Source: DASVDK01 sp036562265 [NCBI: Thermodesulfobacteriota bacterium] (GTDB lineage Bacteria; DASVDK01). Taken from it: a stretch of DNA of 8,397 nt. Below are positions 6,890-8,397 of this stretch, one piece after another. Location: assembly GCA_036562265.1 (NCBI GenBank), contig DATCKS010000311.1, positions 1-8,397 on the forward strand, written 5' to 3'. Both the position numbers and the translations under genes were made by a program. The first letter of the stretch is position 1; the number at the start of each line of letters is the position of its first letter. The notes under the pieces were generated by a model, which was not told where the DNA came from, did not search any database, and saw only the letters and a program-made list of their open reading frames with translations.

Positions 6890-7578
6890 CAGAGGGGCGT
6901 CCGCGCCAGGAAGGCCTGCGTCCGCCGACCTGCCTCGCCGCCTACGCTTCCCCGGAGCCGCTCGAGATCGGCGGCGGTGTCGACGTCGAACCAGGCCGGC
7001 AGGAGCGCGGTCCTGAGGCCGGAGGCGTCGGCGCGACGCCGGGTCTCGGCCAGCACCGCGCCGGTGCTCCAGGGCATCCCCTCGAAGAGGAACGGCCGAC
7101 GGGCGCAGAGGCCGATCAGGTAGTAGCCGCCGTCGTCGGCCGGGCCGAGGACGAGATCGGCGCCGTCCGCGAGGTGCGCCGCCGCCTGCTCGACGTAGGC
7201 GGCCGGGAGGGTGGGGGCGTCGCCCCCGACGAGGACGGCGGCCTCGAAGCCTTGCTCGAGGAGGGCGTCCACCACCCGCAGCATCCGCGCGCCGAGGTCC
7301 CCCTCGCCCTGGGGGAGCCTCGGCAGGTCGGGCGCCAGTTGCGCCATGTCCCCCGAGGCGTCGGCCGGCGCGTAGGCGACGACCGGCTCGGCGCCGCGCA
7401 CGCGACGGAGCGTGTCGAGCGTGTCGAGCAGGCAGCAGCGGTAGAGGTCCGCGGCCTGCTCCGGCGTGAGCGGCGGGACGAGGCGGGTCTTCACCTGGCC
7501 CGGCCGCGGCGCCTTGGCCATGACCGCGACCGCCGTGCGCGCGCGGCGGGGGGCGGCGGCGTCGGGGGCGTTCGGCAC
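6889..7578 (-). CDS. DUF2064/TIGR04282-family GT-A-fold transferase
   Basis: 229 residues from a GTG start at 7578. I prefer this over the ATG at 7521 for two reasons. A GGAG lies 7 nt before the GTG, and the first beta-strand of the domain (RTAVAVMAKAP, 14-24) would be cut by the later ATG. The nucleotide-binding loop MAKAPRPGQVKTRL (20-33) is followed by GDLGARM (93-99), the acidic VGGDAPTLP (117-125) and GPADDGGYYLIGL (144-156). These are hallmarks of the family named 'rSAM/selenodomain-associated transferase 1', related to glycosyltransferases and to nucleotidyltransferases such as CofC. It would transfer a sugar or nucleotide from an activated donor; no member function is certain. The gene begins 17 nt after the aldolase-like gene and overlaps the Nudix gene by one base. 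No radical-SAM or selenodomain partner is visible. Confidence 0.88.
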   Translation of the reverse strand: MPNAPDAAAPRRARTAVAVMAKAPRPGQVKTRLVPPLTPEQAADLYRCCLLDTLDTLRRVRGAEPVVAYAPADASGDMAQLAPDLPRLPQGEGDLGARMLRVVDALLEQGFEAAVLVGGDAPTLPAAYVEQAAAHLADGADLVLGPADDGGYYLIGLCARRPFLFEGMPWSTGAVLAETRRRADASGLRTALLPAWFDVDTAADLERLRGSVGGEAGRRTQAFLARTPL

Positions 7579-7585
7579 CGTACGG

Positions 7586-7589
7586 CTCC
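7586..7589 (-). promoter_or_regulatory. Ribosome binding site supporting the GTG start of the transferase gene
   Basis: GGAG on the minus strand, 7 nt before the GTG at 7578-7576 and inside the 17-nt gap after the aldolase-like stop. The downstream ATG at 7521 has only a C-rich leader and no such site, so this decides the start in favour of GTG. Confidence 0.6.
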
Positions 7590-7595
7590 GCGGTC

Positions 7596-8381
7596 CTAGC
7601 TCTTGTACTCGGGGCACTCCCGGTCGAGGAGCCGCAGCAGCGCCGGCCAGGCTCGGTGGCCCGACGGGCGGCCCCCCTGCTCGAACTGCCGCGCGGTCTT
7701 CTCGCAGATCTCCGGCGGCGGGATGACGAGCGGGGCGCCGGTGGACTGCGCGGCGATCTGCACCTCGCAGGCGCGGTTGAGGTTGAACATGAGGCCGAAC
7801 GCCTCGGGGATCGTCCGTCCCGCGGTGAGGAGCCCGTGGTTGCGCAGGATCATGACCCGCTTGTCGCCGAGGTCGGCCACCAGGCGGGCCCGCTCGTCGA
7901 GGTCGAGCGCGATCCCCTCGTAGTCGTGGTAGGCGACGCGGTTGTAGAACTGGAGGGCGTGCTGCGAGATCGGCAGGAGGCCGCAGGCGAGCGCCGACAC
8001 CGCCTCGCCCGCGCGCGTGTGCGTGTGGAGCACGCACTCGACGTCGGGCCTGGCCATGTGCACCGCGGAGTGGATGGTGAAGCCCGCCTTGTTGACCGTG
8101 TAGGGCGAGTCGTCGAGGATGTTGCCCTCGAGATCGACCTTGACCAGGCTCGAGGCGGTGACCTCGTCGAACGTGAGCCCGTACGGGTTGATCAGGAACT
8201 GATCGTGCCGTCCGGGCACCCGGGCCGAGATGTGGGTGAAGATGAGGTCGGTCATCCCGAAGTGGTGGACCAGCCGGTAGCAGGCGGCCAGCTCCACCCG
8301 GACCTCCCATTCGGTCTTCTCGGCCACCGGCGCCCCCTCGAGGTCGGGGATGCGCGCCAGGGCGTCGATCGTCGTCGTCAT
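7596..8381 (-). CDS. Class II aldolase/adducin family protein
   Basis: 261 residues, a complete aldolase class II/adducin head domain (about 24-225). ELAACYRLVHHFGMTDLIFTHISAR (30-54) and INPYGLTFDEVT (64-75) form the first part. The zinc site is visible as HTHT (H119, H121) and NHGLL (H182). The 61-residue spacing from H121 to H182 equals that between H94 and H155 of E. coli FucA, so metal binding is very likely. The catalytic Glu73 of FucA aligns with G100 here (AGFTIH). Members with this change are probably not classical aldolases; the family includes epimerases, dehydratases, decarboxylases and uncharacterised enzymes. The ATG has an AGGA about 9 nt upstream. It is the first visible gene of a three-gene unit with the transferase and Nudix genes; its promoter, if any, lies beyond the right edge. 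Fold is certain, reaction unknown. Confidence 0.92.
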   Translation of the reverse strand: MTTTIDALARIPDLEGAPVAEKTEWEVRVELAACYRLVHHFGMTDLIFTHISARVPGRHDQFLINPYGLTFDEVTASSLVKVDLEGNILDDSPYTVNKAGFTIHSAVHMARPDVECVLHTHTRAGEAVSALACGLLPISQHALQFYNRVAYHDYEGIALDLDERARLVADLGDKRVMILRNHGLLTAGRTIPEAFGLMFNLNRACEVQIAAQSTGAPLVIPPPEICEKTARQFEQGGRPSGHRAWPALLRLLDRECPEYKS

Positions 8382-8397
8382 GTTCTCGATCCTACCA

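Noticed and set aside
7579-8310. Upstream extension of the DUF2064 transferase frame to 8310 (473 residues), suggesting a fusion
   Set aside because: The extension is out of frame with, and on the same strand as, the clear class II aldolase gene, and its translation is Arg/Pro/His-rich without family features.
1-8397. Mobile elements, CRISPR arrays, tRNA/rRNA genes, toxin-antitoxin or phage genes
   Set aside because: No terminal inverted repeats, transposase motifs, spaced direct-repeat arrays or RNA gene landmarks were seen; all ten genes are metabolic, transport, regulatory or housekeeping types with uniform composition.

Overview
The window is GC-rich bacterial chromosome with almost no spare sequence. 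It holds ten protein-coding genes (one cut by the left edge) in three transcription groups. Nearly all third codon positions are G or C. The solute-binding protein carries a plain Sec signal peptide with no lipobox cysteine, which points to a diderm (Gram-negative type) bacterium. I cannot name the lineage. High-GC soil groups such as Proteobacteria or Rokubacteria/Methylomirabilota would fit, but that is a guess.

Minus-strand group 1 (bases 5114 down to 1) looks like one operon. It runs in the order RpiR-family regulator, periplasmic family-5 solute-binding protein, DppB-type permease, DppC-type permease, then an M81 (MlrC/microcystinase-like) metallopeptidase that runs off the left edge. 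Gaps are 38, 62, -8 and 55 nt. The layout suggests a regulated unit that imports a peptide-like compound and hydrolyses it in the cytoplasm. The two transporter ATPases are not in the window.

Plus-strand group (5286-6349): mscL, encoding a mechanosensitive channel whose C-terminal helical bundle is replaced by a four-cysteine zinc-ribbon-like tail. A strong GC hairpin follows, then a YbaK/EbsC-family aminoacyl-tRNA deacylase-like gene. The gap between mscL and the RpiR gene (5115-5285) is a divergent promoter region. It has a conspicuous AT-rich island with a direct repeat, the best candidate in the window for the regulator's operator.

Minus-strand group 2 (8381 down to 6350): a class II aldolase/adducin-fold protein, a DUF2064 (TIGR04282-type) GT-A-fold transferase, and a Nudix hydrolase. 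The aldolase-like gene and the transferase are 17 nt apart. The transferase and Nudix genes overlap by one base (TGATG), so they are very likely cotranscribed. The Nudix stop codon directly abuts the stop codon of the convergent YbaK-like gene.

I see no RNA genes, insertion sequences, CRISPR arrays or phage signatures, and no gene-free stretch longer than 300 bases. Nothing here is a clearly new system. The points most worth a second look are the pairing of an RpiR regulator with a peptide-type importer and an M81 peptidase, the zinc-ribbon MscL, the loss of the aldolase catalytic glutamate, and the aldolase-like/transferase/Nudix cluster.
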